Shown: positions 43,249-52,445, counted from the stretch's first letter. The stretch is 64,000 nt of DNA from UBA10347 sp905182135 (GCA_963925805.1 CAWUSE010000004.1:1-64000); one strand, 5' to 3'. Notes: generated by a model from the letters alone, not told the origin. Translations and numbers: made by a program.

Positions 43249-44286
43249 GTGAGTGAGCAGAACACGCCAGTTGGCATTAACCGCGAGAACGTGACCCGAT
43301 GGTTCGAAGAACACACCGAGATCACAGGCCCGCTTGAGTTCGGGCTGATCGCTGGCGGCCGATCGAACATGACATTTACCGTCACTGACTCAGCTGACCG
43401 CAGGTTCGTCCTTCGGCGCCCGCCCATGGGGCCGCTACTTCCGAGCGCACACGACGTGGCGCGCGAACATCGGCTAATGCACGCGCTGCAGGACAGCAAG
43501 GTTCCGGTGCCACGTCTCGTTGGCCTGTGCCAGGACGACGCGGTGAACGAACGTGACTTCTACGCCATGCACTTCTTAGAGGGTGTGGTTGTGCGAGACG
43601 CCGAGATCGGCGAGACGATCCCCGTCGAGACTCGCACCCGCATGTGTCACGAGTTGATCGACACACTCTGCAACCTGCACCGGGTAGACATAGACGCTGT
43701 AGGGCTTGGAAATTTGGCCAAGCGCAGCGGCTACATCGAACGTCAGATCAAGCGCTGGTCCGGCCAGTGGGAGCAATCGAAGACCCGTGAGTTACCTGTC
43801 ATTGATCGTGTAGCTGCTTACCTGCGAGCCAATATTCCGACCAGCGCTCCTACCACCATCGCCCATGGCGACTACCGCCTGTCGAACTGCATGATGGACC
43901 CAGCGGGTCCCGTTGCCGGCGTTCTTGACTGGGAACTCTGCACTCTTGGCGATCCAATGGCCGACCTGGCTGGAGTGCTTGGTTACTGGCACGATCCCGA
44001 GAGCGTTGAGGAAGAAAAGGGCGACGCACTGATCACCGCGGCCGAGGGTTGGCTGAGCCAGGAAGAGATGGCTGGGCTGTACGCCGATCAGATGGGTGTT
44101 TCGCTCGACCAGGTTGACTACTACCGCGGTTGGGCTGCCTGGCGTTTGGCCTGCATCTCCGAGGGTGTGTACGCCCGCTACCTAAACGGTCAGCAAGGCG
44201 AACAAGACGAGGAACTTGACCTCGATGAATACAAGACTGGCGTTGAAGCCCGTGCCGAACGCGCCGCAGCCATCCTCGGCGTCTGA
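43249..44286 (+). CDS. APH/ACAD10-type phosphotransferase
   Basis: 345 aa. The ATP-binding part contains GGRSNMTFTVTDSADRRFVLRR near residue 35, the Brenner motif IAHGDYRLSNCMMDP near 205 and the DFG equivalent GVLDWELCTLGDPMADLA near 225. The FVLRRPPMGPLLPSAHD segment is typical of the acyl-CoA-dehydrogenase-associated kinases (ACAD10 N-terminal domain) that phosphorylate hydroxyacyl-CoA or other small molecules. GTG at 43249 or 43243; no clear ribosome binding site. No acyl-CoA dehydrogenase is adjacent. Confidence 0.87.
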   Translation: MSEQNTPVGINRENVTRWFEEHTEITGPLEFGLIAGGRSNMTFTVTDSADRRFVLRRPPMGPLLPSAHDVAREHRLMHALQDSKVPVPRLVGLCQDDAVNERDFYAMHFLEGVVVRDAEIGETIPVETRTRMCHELIDTLCNLHRVDIDAVGLGNLAKRSGYIERQIKRWSGQWEQSKTRELPVIDRVAAYLRANIPTSAPTTIAHGDYRLSNCMMDPAGPVAGVLDWELCTLGDPMADLAGVLGYWHDPESVEEEKGDALITAAEGWLSQEEMAGLYADQMGVSLDQVDYYRGWAAWRLACISEGVYARYLNGQQGEQDEELDLDEYKTGVEARAERAAAILGV

Positions 44287-44301
44287 CTTGAGACGTGCGC
44301 G

Positions 44302-44318
44302 TGGGACATGTCCCAAGT
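44302..44318. repeat. Palindrome GGGACATGTCCC with flanking AAGT
   Basis: A perfect 12-bp palindrome at 44303-44314 extended to TGGGACATGTCCCAAGT. It lies 16 bases after the kinase stop. The same core forms the hairpin arms at 16188-16220, so this may be a collapsed version of the same element. Confidence 0.5.
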
Positions 44319-44503
44319 GGCGGTGTTAGACCTTGCGGACTTCGGTGAGGCCATCGGGTGCCGAACTGCCTCGTTGACAGTGTCAAGCAGCGCGCAGCCG
44401 AACTCATGTGGCTGACCAACGTTGGCGGAGCTGAACCAGGTCATTGATTTGTTCGACCGGCTCGTCTAACAAACGATCAATGGCGCGTCGCCGGAGGTCG
44501 TGA

Positions 44504-45355
44504 CTAGACCGGTACTTCGCCAGCCAAGGTGACTCGGTACATCTCGCGACGTTGACCGGGGTAGTCATTGATCGCGTGGTGTTGCACACAGCGGTTGTCC
44601 CACATGGTGACCGTTCCTGGTTCCCATCGGACCCGACACAAGAAGCTGACTTGCTTCGAATGCTCGAACAAATAACCGAGGAGGGCTTTACTCTCAGGCT
44701 CGTTCATGTCCTGGATCCCGATCGTGTACACATCATTGACGAACAGCAGTTTGCGACCGGTGACTGCGTGGGTGCGCACGATGGGGTGAACCTGGGTGGT
44801 CAGTGCTTCTTCGCCGCCTTGGATATGCATTGCTGCACTCGGGTCGGGTCGACCAAACACGCCCTGAGGGCCGTACGAACGCTGCGCCGAGTGGATGGCG
44901 TTGACCCCATCGAGCATGCGCTTCATGCCATTAGACAATGTCTCATAGGCCAGGTACTGGTTCGTGAAAACGGTGTCGCCGCCGGCTTGTGGGACTTCGT
45001 GGCCGTACAGGATCGTCGCCGATGGCGGTGCTGATTGGAAACTCCAATCGCTGTGCCATGAGCCGCCAAAGAGTGCGCCAGCCTCCTCGGCCTCTCGGAT
45101 GACAGCAAGCACGTTCGGGTGCCCATCGATAGGTGTAATAAAGGGTGTGTCGCCAAAGGTGCCGAACTGCAGTGCGAATGCCTCGAGCTGGTCGACCGTA
45201 AGCTCCTGCCCGCGAAAGGCGAGAACCATGTGCTCGGCGAATGCCGCTTCGATCGCTGCGGTCGTCGATCCATCGAGTGGCAAGCTGAGGTCGATGCCAT
45301 GCACGTCGGCGCCGAAGCTACCTGTGATTGGTCGAAGATCGATAGCTGTCGTCAT
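44504..45355 (-). CDS. TauD/TfdA-type Fe(II)/2-oxoglutarate dioxygenase
   Basis: 283 aa. The iron ligands are His101 and Asp103 in GSWHSDWSF and the distal His259/260 in RCVQHHAINDYPGQRREMYR, which also carries the 2-oxoglutarate Arg270. The MVLAFRGQELTVDQLEAFALQFG N-terminal block is standard for TauD. Its ATG overlaps the stop of the amidohydrolase gene by four bases (ATGA). TauD proteins hydroxylate sulfonates, ethers or amine acids with loss of a side group; the target is unknown here. Confidence 0.9.
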   Translation of the reverse strand: MTTAIDLRPITGSFGADVHGIDLSLPLDGSTTAAIEAAFAEHMVLAFRGQELTVDQLEAFALQFGTFGDTPFITPIDGHPNVLAVIREAEEAGALFGGSWHSDWSFQSAPPSATILYGHEVPQAGGDTVFTNQYLAYETLSNGMKRMLDGVNAIHSAQRSYGPQGVFGRPDPSAAMHIQGGEEALTTQVHPIVRTHAVTGRKLLFVNDVYTIGIQDMNEPESKALLGYLFEHSKQVSFLCRVRWEPGTVTMWDNRCVQHHAINDYPGQRREMYRVTLAGEVPV

Positions 45356-46524
45356 AGCTGGCTTCCAAAGACACGGGTGAAGTTGTCGGCGTAAAAACGA
45401 TCGAGTGCTGCAGTGGTGTGGCCATCGAGTGAGCGTTCGAAACGACCCATTGGGTTGCGGCCACCTTCATGATGGGGATAGTCACTAGAGAAGAGGTAGA
45501 GCTCGTCGTTGGACTCGGTGATCAAGGCACCTACGTCTTCGTAAACGAACGGGGTGAACGCCATCTGGGCCGTTAGCTGCTCGCTGGGTTTGCGAATCAG
45601 GTTCTGCAGCTCGGGCTCGGACTTACGCCAGATCTCAGAGCTCCAGTCGAGGCGGCGAAGGAAACTCGGAACCCAACCGGCGCCGAGTTCGACGGCAGCA
45701 CCGCGCAGGGTTGGGTGCCGTTCGAACACGCCGTCAAGCAGCATTGTTCCCAGGAAGGTCTCGGCGTCGTGGTGAAGCGAGGTCATGTCTTTGGAGCGCA
45801 CGTTCTCACCGCCGCCGAGCCAATCAGTGGGTACGACGCGTCCGGTGTTCATCCAGTCCGGATGGATCTGAAGCGGTTGCCCACCAACGTGCAAAACGAA
45901 GGGGATCTCAGCATCAGCGAGCCGTGCCCAGATTGGGTCCAGGTCGCTGTGACCGGGAGAGCGGCCACCGCACGGACGATGTGGGACCCATGCGGTTGCC
46001 AATCCAAGCTCGATGATGTGTTCAACCTCTGCCAGGGCTAGGGCTGAATCATCAAGTGGCAACGCAGCAACTCCCATCAAACGGTCGTCGTCGCCGCAGA
46101 ACTCGGCGATACCACGATTGTGGGCAGCGGCCGAGGCATACCGAGCTTCGACAGACTCGGCGTTGAAACAGATAGGCGCAGCGAACGTGCTAAAGACAAG
46201 CTGGCGGTGGAAGCCAAGCTGATCGAGCGCCTGGGAACGTTCTGTTTTGTTGAATGCGCCCAGAGCGAAGTAGCCCTTGGGCCCCGAAATGAGCTGATTG
46301 CCGAGTGCGACCATTTCCTGGACCTTGTCTGGGGGCTGTGCGCCGGTCTGCATGGCAAGTTCGAAACCATCGGACGACCGAGCACCTCCTTCGACCGGCA
46401 CTCGGGGTACGAGCGCTAGCTGGCTCTGTGGCGCATTGCTGGTCAGAAAGTCCGGCAGTTCCATGATGTGGCTGTCGGCATCTAAGTAGGTGCGGTTAGT
46501 TGCGTTTCCCATGTTGATCCCCAT
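45352..46524 (-). CDS. Amidohydrolase family (Amidohydro_2) protein
   Basis: 390 aa; the start may be the second Met (MGNATNRTYLDADSHIME). The metal motif DADSHIMEL lies near residue 15, a His in LHVGGQPLQIHPDWM near 220, and FSSDYPHHEGGRNP near 350 gives the final Asp. This resembles the ACMSD/ligW-like decarboxylase-hydrolase group. Coupled to the TauD gene by a 4-base overlap. A second member of the same subgroup lies at 48214. Confidence 0.88.
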   Translation of the reverse strand: MGINMGNATNRTYLDADSHIMELPDFLTSNAPQSQLALVPRVPVEGGARSSDGFELAMQTGAQPPDKVQEMVALGNQLISGPKGYFALGAFNKTERSQALDQLGFHRQLVFSTFAAPICFNAESVEARYASAAAHNRGIAEFCGDDDRLMGVAALPLDDSALALAEVEHIIELGLATAWVPHRPCGGRSPGHSDLDPIWARLADAEIPFVLHVGGQPLQIHPDWMNTGRVVPTDWLGGGENVRSKDMTSLHHDAETFLGTMLLDGVFERHPTLRGAAVELGAGWVPSFLRRLDWSSEIWRKSEPELQNLIRKPSEQLTAQMAFTPFVYEDVGALITESNDELYLFSSDYPHHEGGRNPMGRFERSLDGHTTAALDRFYADNFTRVFGSQL

Positions 46525-46672
46525 ACGCAGTCGAGACCTCCAACGCTAGACCAACGATTCCAGCGCAGACCCAATCGCGGTACTGTTGCTTTCCAGCGAT
46601 TTGGATGTTTCGGGTGAGCGGGCGAAGTAACGGGGTTTTCGCCAGGCGCATGCCTGACCCGTAGGGGTCCCC

Positions 46673-46818
46673 TTGTTTGAACCAACTACTTCTTCTACAG
46701 CACTTGTCGCTAGGGCAACGTCGGGCCTTGTTCTCGAGCTGGTAGCAGCTCTCGCAGATCAGGGCTATGACCGACTTATTGTCACGGCCCGCAGCCTGAC
46801 TGATGGTCGAGGCAAACT
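46673..46818 (+). pseudogene. N-terminal remnant of an SDR gene
   Basis: The translated segment ATSGLVLELVAALADQGYDR followed by LIVTARS matches the cofactor-binding start of short-chain dehydrogenases (usually TGATSGLGLELVRALA...). The first Gly of the TGxxxGxG motif is lost (ARATSGLV) and the frame dissolves into repeats after about 50 codons. Confidence 0.5.
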
Positions 46819-46822
46819 TTCA

Positions 46823-46862
46823 CACCGTCATTGGTGCCACCGTCGTTGGTGCCACCGTCGTT
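46823..46862. repeat. 15-bp tandem repeat, 2.7 copies
   Basis: CACCGTCATTGGTGC at 46823-46837, CACCGTCGTTGGTGC at 46838-46852 and a partial third copy to 46862. It interrupts the SDR remnant, probably replication slippage. Confidence 0.7.
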
Positions 46863-47084
46863 CTCATGGCCCCATCTGCATCGGGAATCGCCTCAGTCAT
46901 ATCGCTCATATTTGGTAATCACCGGTTCAGTTTCCGCATCGGCAGGCGAGCGAACGGAATAAATGCAATGGGTTGAGACCTCTGAGCTCTAGGAAGGGAC
47001 GAGCGTCTGGGCGCGTGGATATTGGGAAGTGATGCACGGAGCGGCACTAGCGTTGCTCAGGCATACAGCAGTCAAGGAGACGGC

Positions 47085-48143
47085 ATGACATTGCGATTAG
47101 GTACCTGGGCACAACCCGTCGATCAGCCTGGCCTTGACTATGTGGTTGAGGCTGAGCGCCTGGGTCTTGACTCGATCTGGATCCCTGAATTTTGGGGTTT
47201 TGACGCGTTGACCCAGATTGCGGCGGCTGCAGTTGTAACCGAAAGGATTCGCTTGTGCACGGGGATCGTGCAGATCGGCACACGTACACCGGCCATGCTG
47301 GCCATGTCGGCTATGACGCTGCAACACCTGTCGAACGGTCGGTTCGTCCTTGGGCTAGGGACTAGTGGGCCACAAGTCATAGAAGGCTGGCATGGTGTGC
47401 CGTTCGCACAGCCTGTGACCCGAACGCGCGAAACGATTGAGATTATTCGAAAGGTGACGCAAGGCGAGCGTCTGGAGTACAAGGGTTTGGTCTTTGAACT
47501 ACCTCTTCCCGGAGGCGAAGGGAAGGCGCTGCGATCGGCACTTCCGCCGGTTGAGGTACCGATCTACCTGGCATCTTTGGGACCGGCCAACCTTCGACTT
47601 ACTGGAGTAGCCGCTGACGGTTGGATCGGGAATTCGTTCTTCACTGAAACCGCTGATGTTTTCTTCGACAAGATTCGTGATGGGGCCGAGAGCGTTGGCC
47701 GCACACTCGATGAGGTCGAGTTGACGGTCTCTGTCGGCGTGGAATTCACTGATGATGTTCACGAGGCGTCCCAACGTCATGCTCAGGGTTTCGCGTTCAC
47801 TTTTGGGGCCATGGGCTCTGCGTCATCCAATTTTTACAACGACGCATTTGCTCGCCAAGGCTGGGGCGACGATGTTGACGAAGTACAGCGACTCTGGTTC
47901 GCAGGTGACCGCGATGCAGCCGCTAAACGTGTGCCAGCCGAGATTGGTCGACGAACCAATTTGATTGGCCCACCCAACGAGATCCGAAGTCGACTACGCG
48001 AGTATCGAGATTGCGGAGTTACCACGCTGCGCATTGGCCCCAGTGGCGACACGCTCGACGAGCGAGTTGCCAACCTTGGTCAAATCGCAGAGCTGGTAGC
48101 TGACGTGAACAACGAATCCCAAACGGGCGCACCGCTGACCTGA
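47085..48143 (+). CDS. LLM-class (probably F420-dependent) oxidoreductase
   Basis: 352 aa starting MTLRLGTWAQPVDQPGLDYV after CAAGGAGA. Core segments LGLDSIWIPEFWGFDALTQIA, LCTGIVQIGTRTPAMLAMSAMTLQHLSNGRFVLGLGTSGPQV and GWHGVPFAQPVTRTRE are those of the F420-dependent LLM group (methylene-H4MPT reductase-like). Next to the amidohydrolase at 48214 on the same strand, 70 bp downstream, so probably one operon. Substrate unknown. Confidence 0.9.
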   Translation: MTLRLGTWAQPVDQPGLDYVVEAERLGLDSIWIPEFWGFDALTQIAAAAVVTERIRLCTGIVQIGTRTPAMLAMSAMTLQHLSNGRFVLGLGTSGPQVIEGWHGVPFAQPVTRTRETIEIIRKVTQGERLEYKGLVFELPLPGGEGKALRSALPPVEVPIYLASLGPANLRLTGVAADGWIGNSFFTETADVFFDKIRDGAESVGRTLDEVELTVSVGVEFTDDVHEASQRHAQGFAFTFGAMGSASSNFYNDAFARQGWGDDVDEVQRLWFAGDRDAAAKRVPAEIGRRTNLIGPPNEIRSRLREYRDCGVTTLRIGPSGDTLDERVANLGQIAELVADVNNESQTGAPLT

Positions 48144-48213
48144 ACGGGCCGATCTCTTCGATCCCTGTGTCCTGGTCTAGCCATAGCGTCACTTCGCATG
48201 GCAGGCTCTTGCT

Positions 48214-49362
48214 ATGGCTTATGTAATCGACCGCGTGATCCATGATGCCGACGCCCATGTGATGGAGACGCCGGAATGGATAGAGGGGTTCGCGACCCAA
48301 CGAGTACTCGACTACGCACTCGATCATTTCGACATCGGCGATGTCAGCGCGACGCTGGCCGAAATCGAACGCTCTCGAGAGATGCACGCTGACGCTGCTT
48401 ATCAGGCGGCCGCCGAGGACGAAGTTATGTTGCGCAAGAATTGGCGAGCTACCGGCGCGTTCATCCCCGAGGACCGTGTTGTCGCGCTCGACTACATGGG
48501 GTTCGCCAGCCAACTGGTGTATCCGACCGTGTACAACACGATGCTCGAAGATCTCGAACATGGTGATGACCCCACGTTGACCTACGAGGTTGCCTCGGCA
48601 GCCAACCGAGCACACATAGCGTTTTGTGATATCGATCCACGGCTGTTTGCGGTGGCGTACATCCCTTTGCAGACGTTCGATGGAGCCCGTACTGCGGCTG
48701 CTGAAGCGATTGAGGCCGGGGCAAAAGCATTATTGATTCCGAATCGTTGCCCCGCTCACCACGCACCCAGCCATGTCGGGTTCGATCCGGTCTGGGCGAT
48801 GGCCCAAGAGGCCCGTATCCCGGTGACGATGCACGTGGCGACGCCGGACTTAGTGATGCCACCGCAACACCGCAACAACGGCTTGCCTCCCGAACCTGAC
48901 TTCCATGGCGGGGGTGAGAACTTTCGGTCGGTGAGCTACATGGCGATCTCGTCAGCGCCACTGCAAGCACTGTCGATGCTCATCTTCGATGGTGTACTCG
49001 AGCGCTTCCCGAATCTGAAGGTCGGCGTCATTGAACTCGGCGCCGTGTGGGTGCCCGGGTTCATGCGCCAACTTGATTCGGCATTCGCAGCCTTCGAACG
49101 CCACGAGGATCGGCTGCAGAAGCTCTCCCTGCAACCATCAGATTATGTGCGGCGTCAAGTGCGTGTAACGCCGTATCCAACCGAGCCAACCGGTTGGATT
49201 ATCGAACAGGCTGGCCCCGAGATAGCGATGTTCTCATCCGACTTTCCTCATGTCGAGGGAGGCCGAAATCCGTTGCGTCGCTTCGACACCGAAGTGGCTC
49301 ATTTGTCGACCGAGACCCAGGACCGTTTCTTTCGGTTCAACTTCGAAGATATGTGGAAGTGA
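48214..49362 (+). CDS. Amidohydrolase family (Amidohydro_2) protein
   Basis: 382 aa. Metal motif HDADAHVMETPEW at residue 10, VTMHVATPDLVMPPQHR near 210, and FSSDFPHVEGGRNPLRRFD near 345. The last motif is nearly identical to the protein encoded at 45352-46524, so the two are paralogues placed on either side of the LLM gene with opposite directions. The substrate is probably a carboxylated or ester compound (inference). Confidence 0.88.
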   Translation: MAYVIDRVIHDADAHVMETPEWIEGFATQRVLDYALDHFDIGDVSATLAEIERSREMHADAAYQAAAEDEVMLRKNWRATGAFIPEDRVVALDYMGFASQLVYPTVYNTMLEDLEHGDDPTLTYEVASAANRAHIAFCDIDPRLFAVAYIPLQTFDGARTAAAEAIEAGAKALLIPNRCPAHHAPSHVGFDPVWAMAQEARIPVTMHVATPDLVMPPQHRNNGLPPEPDFHGGGENFRSVSYMAISSAPLQALSMLIFDGVLERFPNLKVGVIELGAVWVPGFMRQLDSAFAAFERHEDRLQKLSLQPSDYVRRQVRVTPYPTEPTGWIIEQAGPEIAMFSSDFPHVEGGRNPLRRFDTEVAHLSTETQDRFFRFNFEDMWK

Positions 49363-49412
49363 ACTGGCGCGCTCAGTCCCGGAACGGCATGTAATGATGC
49401 GGTATCGACACC

Positions 49413-50276
49413 TTGAGCGATAGCGAACAACGATCTCCCTTTGAGATGCCGCGTCACAGTGAATTCGTGCGACTCGGCGTCACTCTCGATCGTGAAATGA
49501 AGGGTGGATATCAGTCCCGAGTCTGGCTAGCAACGCGGCATGATGGGACCAAGTCAAATGATCTCGTTGTGAAGGTCATCGACGCATCGGTGGCGAACCG
49601 TAACGAAATACTTGTTCGACTCCAGGTACGCCATTCTGTATCCCGGTATGACGATCGCGTCGTGCCGATCGTCCCATTGGCTGGGGCCGTCGTGAACCGT
49701 GTTCAGAACTGCTTCGTCGTTGCTTCGCCTCACATCGACGGCCGGTTTCTCGATGTCACGAACCGTCCTGATGCGGAACGGATGGGCCGTGCCCTCGCTC
49801 GTTTGCACCAGTCGCTGCGGCTAGTGCACATTGAATTGCCACCTGTTCAGGCTTTGACCACCGGGCCGTTGGTCGAGGGCCTTCAGAATAACCACCAACT
49901 GCTGCACGGAGACTTCGCCCCATCGAACCTACTGCTCGACGCTGAAGGCCGATTATGGATTTATGACTTCGATGATTGTGGCTATGGGCCCATTGAGTTT
50001 GAACTCGGCAACACACTGTTTACGGCGTTGTTTGATACCAGCCCGTCGGTGAACCAACCCAGCGACGAATATGGACAGTTTCGGCATTGGTTCCTTGGTG
50101 CCTACAAGGCCTCGGCCGACCATCCCGTTTCTGAGTTGTTGGTCGACATTGCTCTACAGGCCAGAAGCGATGCATTGCGCTACTGGCTCAACCATCTGGA
50201 CCAGGCGCCGGCGGGAATCAAGAACGCGTCTGAATCCTGGCACCGCCATCTTCGAGCGTTCGCGGGAATCATCTAG
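49413..50276 (+). CDS. APH-family small-molecule kinase
   Basis: 287 aa. Catalytic loop LLHGDFAPSNLLLDAEGRLW near residue 165 with HGDxxxxN, then IYDFDDCGYGPIEFELGN as the metal-binding DxD. The N-terminal lobe has SRVWLATRHDGTKSNDLVVKVI with the ATP Lys. Resembles Ser/Thr or homoserine kinase-type APH proteins. TTG start at 49413 without a clear ribosome binding site. Substrate unknown. Confidence 0.85.
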   Translation: MSDSEQRSPFEMPRHSEFVRLGVTLDREMKGGYQSRVWLATRHDGTKSNDLVVKVIDASVANRNEILVRLQVRHSVSRYDDRVVPIVPLAGAVVNRVQNCFVVASPHIDGRFLDVTNRPDAERMGRALARLHQSLRLVHIELPPVQALTTGPLVEGLQNNHQLLHGDFAPSNLLLDAEGRLWIYDFDDCGYGPIEFELGNTLFTALFDTSPSVNQPSDEYGQFRHWFLGAYKASADHPVSELLVDIALQARSDALRYWLNHLDQAPAGIKNASESWHRHLRAFAGII

Positions 50277-50560
50277 GCGTGAACGCGTGGTTGGTGCTGC
50301 GTTGGTAACCGACGCTGACCAAGCGCAGGCCGAACGTAAAGTGAAGATAGAGCTGGCCGATGCTTGCACTTTGAAGCAGATTTTGGCCGGCCTACCAATG
50401 GGCGGCGCGTTGAGCTGCGGCCACGATCCAGGCCTGAATGATCTGGTCGTCAATGTCACTGTGCCGGTCTTGCGCTACTCATCTACTCCGAGAACTCGCC
50501 GAGTGCCCTGCTGGAGCATGAGGGCCAGATTTGAGTGTTCAGCGGCCGGCCGCTGTTGAG

Positions 50561-50998
50561 TTAGACGCCGATGTCTTCGTTCCACAGATTGGGTTCGTCG
50601 CGGATGAAGTCCTGCATCATCTGAACACAGGACTGATCGTTCAACACCACGACCTCAACACCACGCTCGGCAAGCAGGGCTTCCTCGCCGATGAAGGTTT
50701 TGTTCTCACCGATCACGACCTTGGGGATGCCATACAACAAGATGGCGCCAGTGCACATCGAACACGGCGACAGCGTGGTGTACATGACCGAGTTCTGGTA
50801 AACGCTCGCTGGATGACGGCCAGCCCGTTCGAGTGCATCGGTCTCACCATGACGGATAGCGCTTCCCATTTGCACCCGGCGATTGTGGCCTTGCCCCAGG
50901 ATCTGACCGTCGTGTACCAGCACGGCGCCGATTGGGATTCCGCCTTCGGCTCGCCCAGCCCTGGCTTCGTCGATTGCGGCCTTCATGAATTCGTCCAT
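50561..50998 (-). CDS. Cytosine/nucleoside deaminase of the yeast FCY1 type
   Basis: 145 aa. Zinc ligands His50 and the catalytic Glu52 in RHGETDALERAGR, and Cys79/Cys82 in TLSPCSMCTGAILLYG. The C-terminus MQDFIRDEPNLWNEDIG closely follows the fungal cytosine deaminase ending, and IPKVVIGEN is also typical. The ATG at 50998 overlaps the LLM stop (TGATG); the ATG at 51010 is an alternative. Would convert cytosine or a related pyrimidine or pterin to the keto form. Confidence 0.9.
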   Translation of the reverse strand: MDEFMKAAIDEARAGRAEGGIPIGAVLVHDGQILGQGHNRRVQMGSAIRHGETDALERAGRHPASVYQNSVMYTTLSPCSMCTGAILLYGIPKVVIGENKTFIGEEALLAERGVEVVVLNDQSCVQMMQDFIRDEPNLWNEDIGV

Positions 50999-51921
50999 CA
51001 CGAGACCCATGCTGCCAGCGCTTGACGGGTTGTGCTTGCGTGGTCGTCGTCCGGAGCGTAGATACCCAGTCGCAGGTCGGTGACACCAGCATCGACGTAT
51101 GCCGTGAGGTCATTTGCGATCTCATCTATCGAACCAGCCAGGATCAAGTCTGTTGGGTCGTCGATCCCCTCGCGGTCGAGCATCGCCCGGTACGAAGGAA
51201 GCGCACCGTAAGCCCCAGCATTTGCTGATGCTGCGGCTCTAACAATGGATGGGTCGCCGACACAGAGGTTTACCAGCGCAATGATGCGAGGTGTGGGGCG
51301 CCCAGCGGCTTCGGCTGCAGCGTTGATTGTGGGGGCAGTGTGTTCCGCTATTGTTCGAGGACCGCATTGGCCGACATGGGTACCGGTGGCTACGCGACCG
51401 GCGAGCTCGAGCATTTTTGGGCCAAGCGCAGCGAGTAAGACCGGCACCGGTTCGCTTGGGATATCTAGCGCTGCATGCCCAGAGATTTGATTGCCTGAGC
51501 TAGCGGCTGGTCTGCCAGCGCACAGAGGCACCAGCACGTCGAGAAACTCACGCGTGCGTTGTAGCGGCTGATCCCATGGCTCGCCGTAAAGCGGCTCGAC
51601 GACTGCCTGATGTGACGGCCCGACACCGAGCGTGAAGCGGCCACCGCATGCCTGTTGCGCCGATCGGGCGAGCTGGGCTATCGCTATTGGGTGTCGTCCA
51701 ACGGTGGGCACAACCGACGTGCCAAGTTCGATACCAAGTGCGTCACTGGCAATGACCGGTAACGCCACCAACGGATCTATGCCGAACGCGTGGGACAGCC
51801 AGTAGCTATCGAACCCGGCTTGCACAGCCCATTGGGCGTCAGCCCGGACTTGGCCAATAGAGGTGAGTGTGGCGCCACCAGCAAAGCCGATGCGCACGCC
51901 GAGGTCTTGAGCAGCTCCCAT
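50998..51921 (-). CDS. LLM-class (probably F420-dependent) oxidoreductase
   Basis: 307 aa from the ATG at 51921 (MGAAQDLGVRIGFAGGATL); the GTG at 51930 would add three residues. Core segments AGFDSYWLSHAFGIDPLVAL, LGTSVVPTVGRHPIAIAQLARSAQQACGGRFTLGVGPSHQ and YGEPWDQPLQRTREFLDVL are typical of the F420-dependent LLM family. Coupled to the cytosine deaminase gene by TGATG. It follows a PhyH remnant on the same strand. Confidence 0.88.
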   Translation of the reverse strand: MGAAQDLGVRIGFAGGATLTSIGQVRADAQWAVQAGFDSYWLSHAFGIDPLVALPVIASDALGIELGTSVVPTVGRHPIAIAQLARSAQQACGGRFTLGVGPSHQAVVEPLYGEPWDQPLQRTREFLDVLVPLCAGRPAASSGNQISGHAALDIPSEPVPVLLAALGPKMLELAGRVATGTHVGQCGPRTIAEHTAPTINAAAEAAGRPTPRIIALVNLCVGDPSIVRAAASANAGAYGALPSYRAMLDREGIDDPTDLILAGSIDEIANDLTAYVDAGVTDLRLGIYAPDDDHASTTRQALAAWVS

Positions 51922-51931
51922 GCTGTGCACA

Positions 51932-52210
51932 CTACTTGTCTAGCGCCAGCTCAGCAGTAGGGCGAGATGTCAAAACCGAATGTGTCATACCGAGCGAGCA
52001 CCCCTTCTCGGATCTTCGCCACTTGCTCACTGCCGGGCTCGGGAAATGAGCCTCAGCTGAAGCTTGCAGTTTGTCGATGAGTGTGGTCGGGAATAAGCCG
52101 TCGACCAGTGTGTAACCGTGGGTCTGCCAGCTGTTCACCTGTTCGACTGATAGTGGATTGGGTGCATTGGTCGGGTTCGCAGGTGTCGGCTGGACGAATG
52201 ACGGTTCCAT
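51932..52210 (-). pseudogene. N-terminal remnant of a PhyH-type dioxygenase
   Basis: 92 codons. The part LSVEQVNSWQTHGYTLVDGL followed by FPTTLIDKLQASAEAHFP is the standard PhyH N-terminus, but the iron-binding HxD and all later parts are missing and the frame ends in unrelated residues. Located between the MttB gene and the LLM gene. Confidence 0.65.
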
Positions 52211-52354
52211 GATTAGGACTCGCTGGTTCCAGCAATAGTGGCTACCAACGACGTTCGCTGTTCAGCACGGCACGGCGGTCGAGAACTTGGGCGACGGTAT
52301 CGGGAGGTTTCGAACCAATCATGCTGCAATGAGACTATTCGGACAGTCCGGTGC

Positions 52355-52388
52355 TGTGTTGGACAACAATCTGTGTTGGACAACAATC
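52355..52388. repeat. Two perfect 17-bp direct repeats containing the palindrome TGTTGGACAACA
   Basis: TGTGTTGGACAACAATC occurs at 52355-52371 and again at 52372-52388. Each copy holds TGTTG-GA-CAACA. The pair lies upstream of the PhyH remnant and downstream of the MttB stop, and looks like a tandem operator for a TetR- or LacI-type protein. Confidence 0.6.
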
Positions 52389-52445
52389 CGTCGGTGTGTC
52401 GGTGCGGCTTTAGCGCTAACACAGCGAGCGTCGCCAGAGATGCCG

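Larger units (their letters stand above)
46525..47084. other. Divergent intergenic region with a dehydrogenase remnant
   Basis: Holds the promoters of the leftward amidohydrolase-TauD operon and the rightward LLM gene at 47085. It contains a short SDR-like remnant (46673-46818) and a 15-bp tandem repeat of CACCGTCRTTGGTGC (46823-46862, 2.7 copies). Confidence 0.6.
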
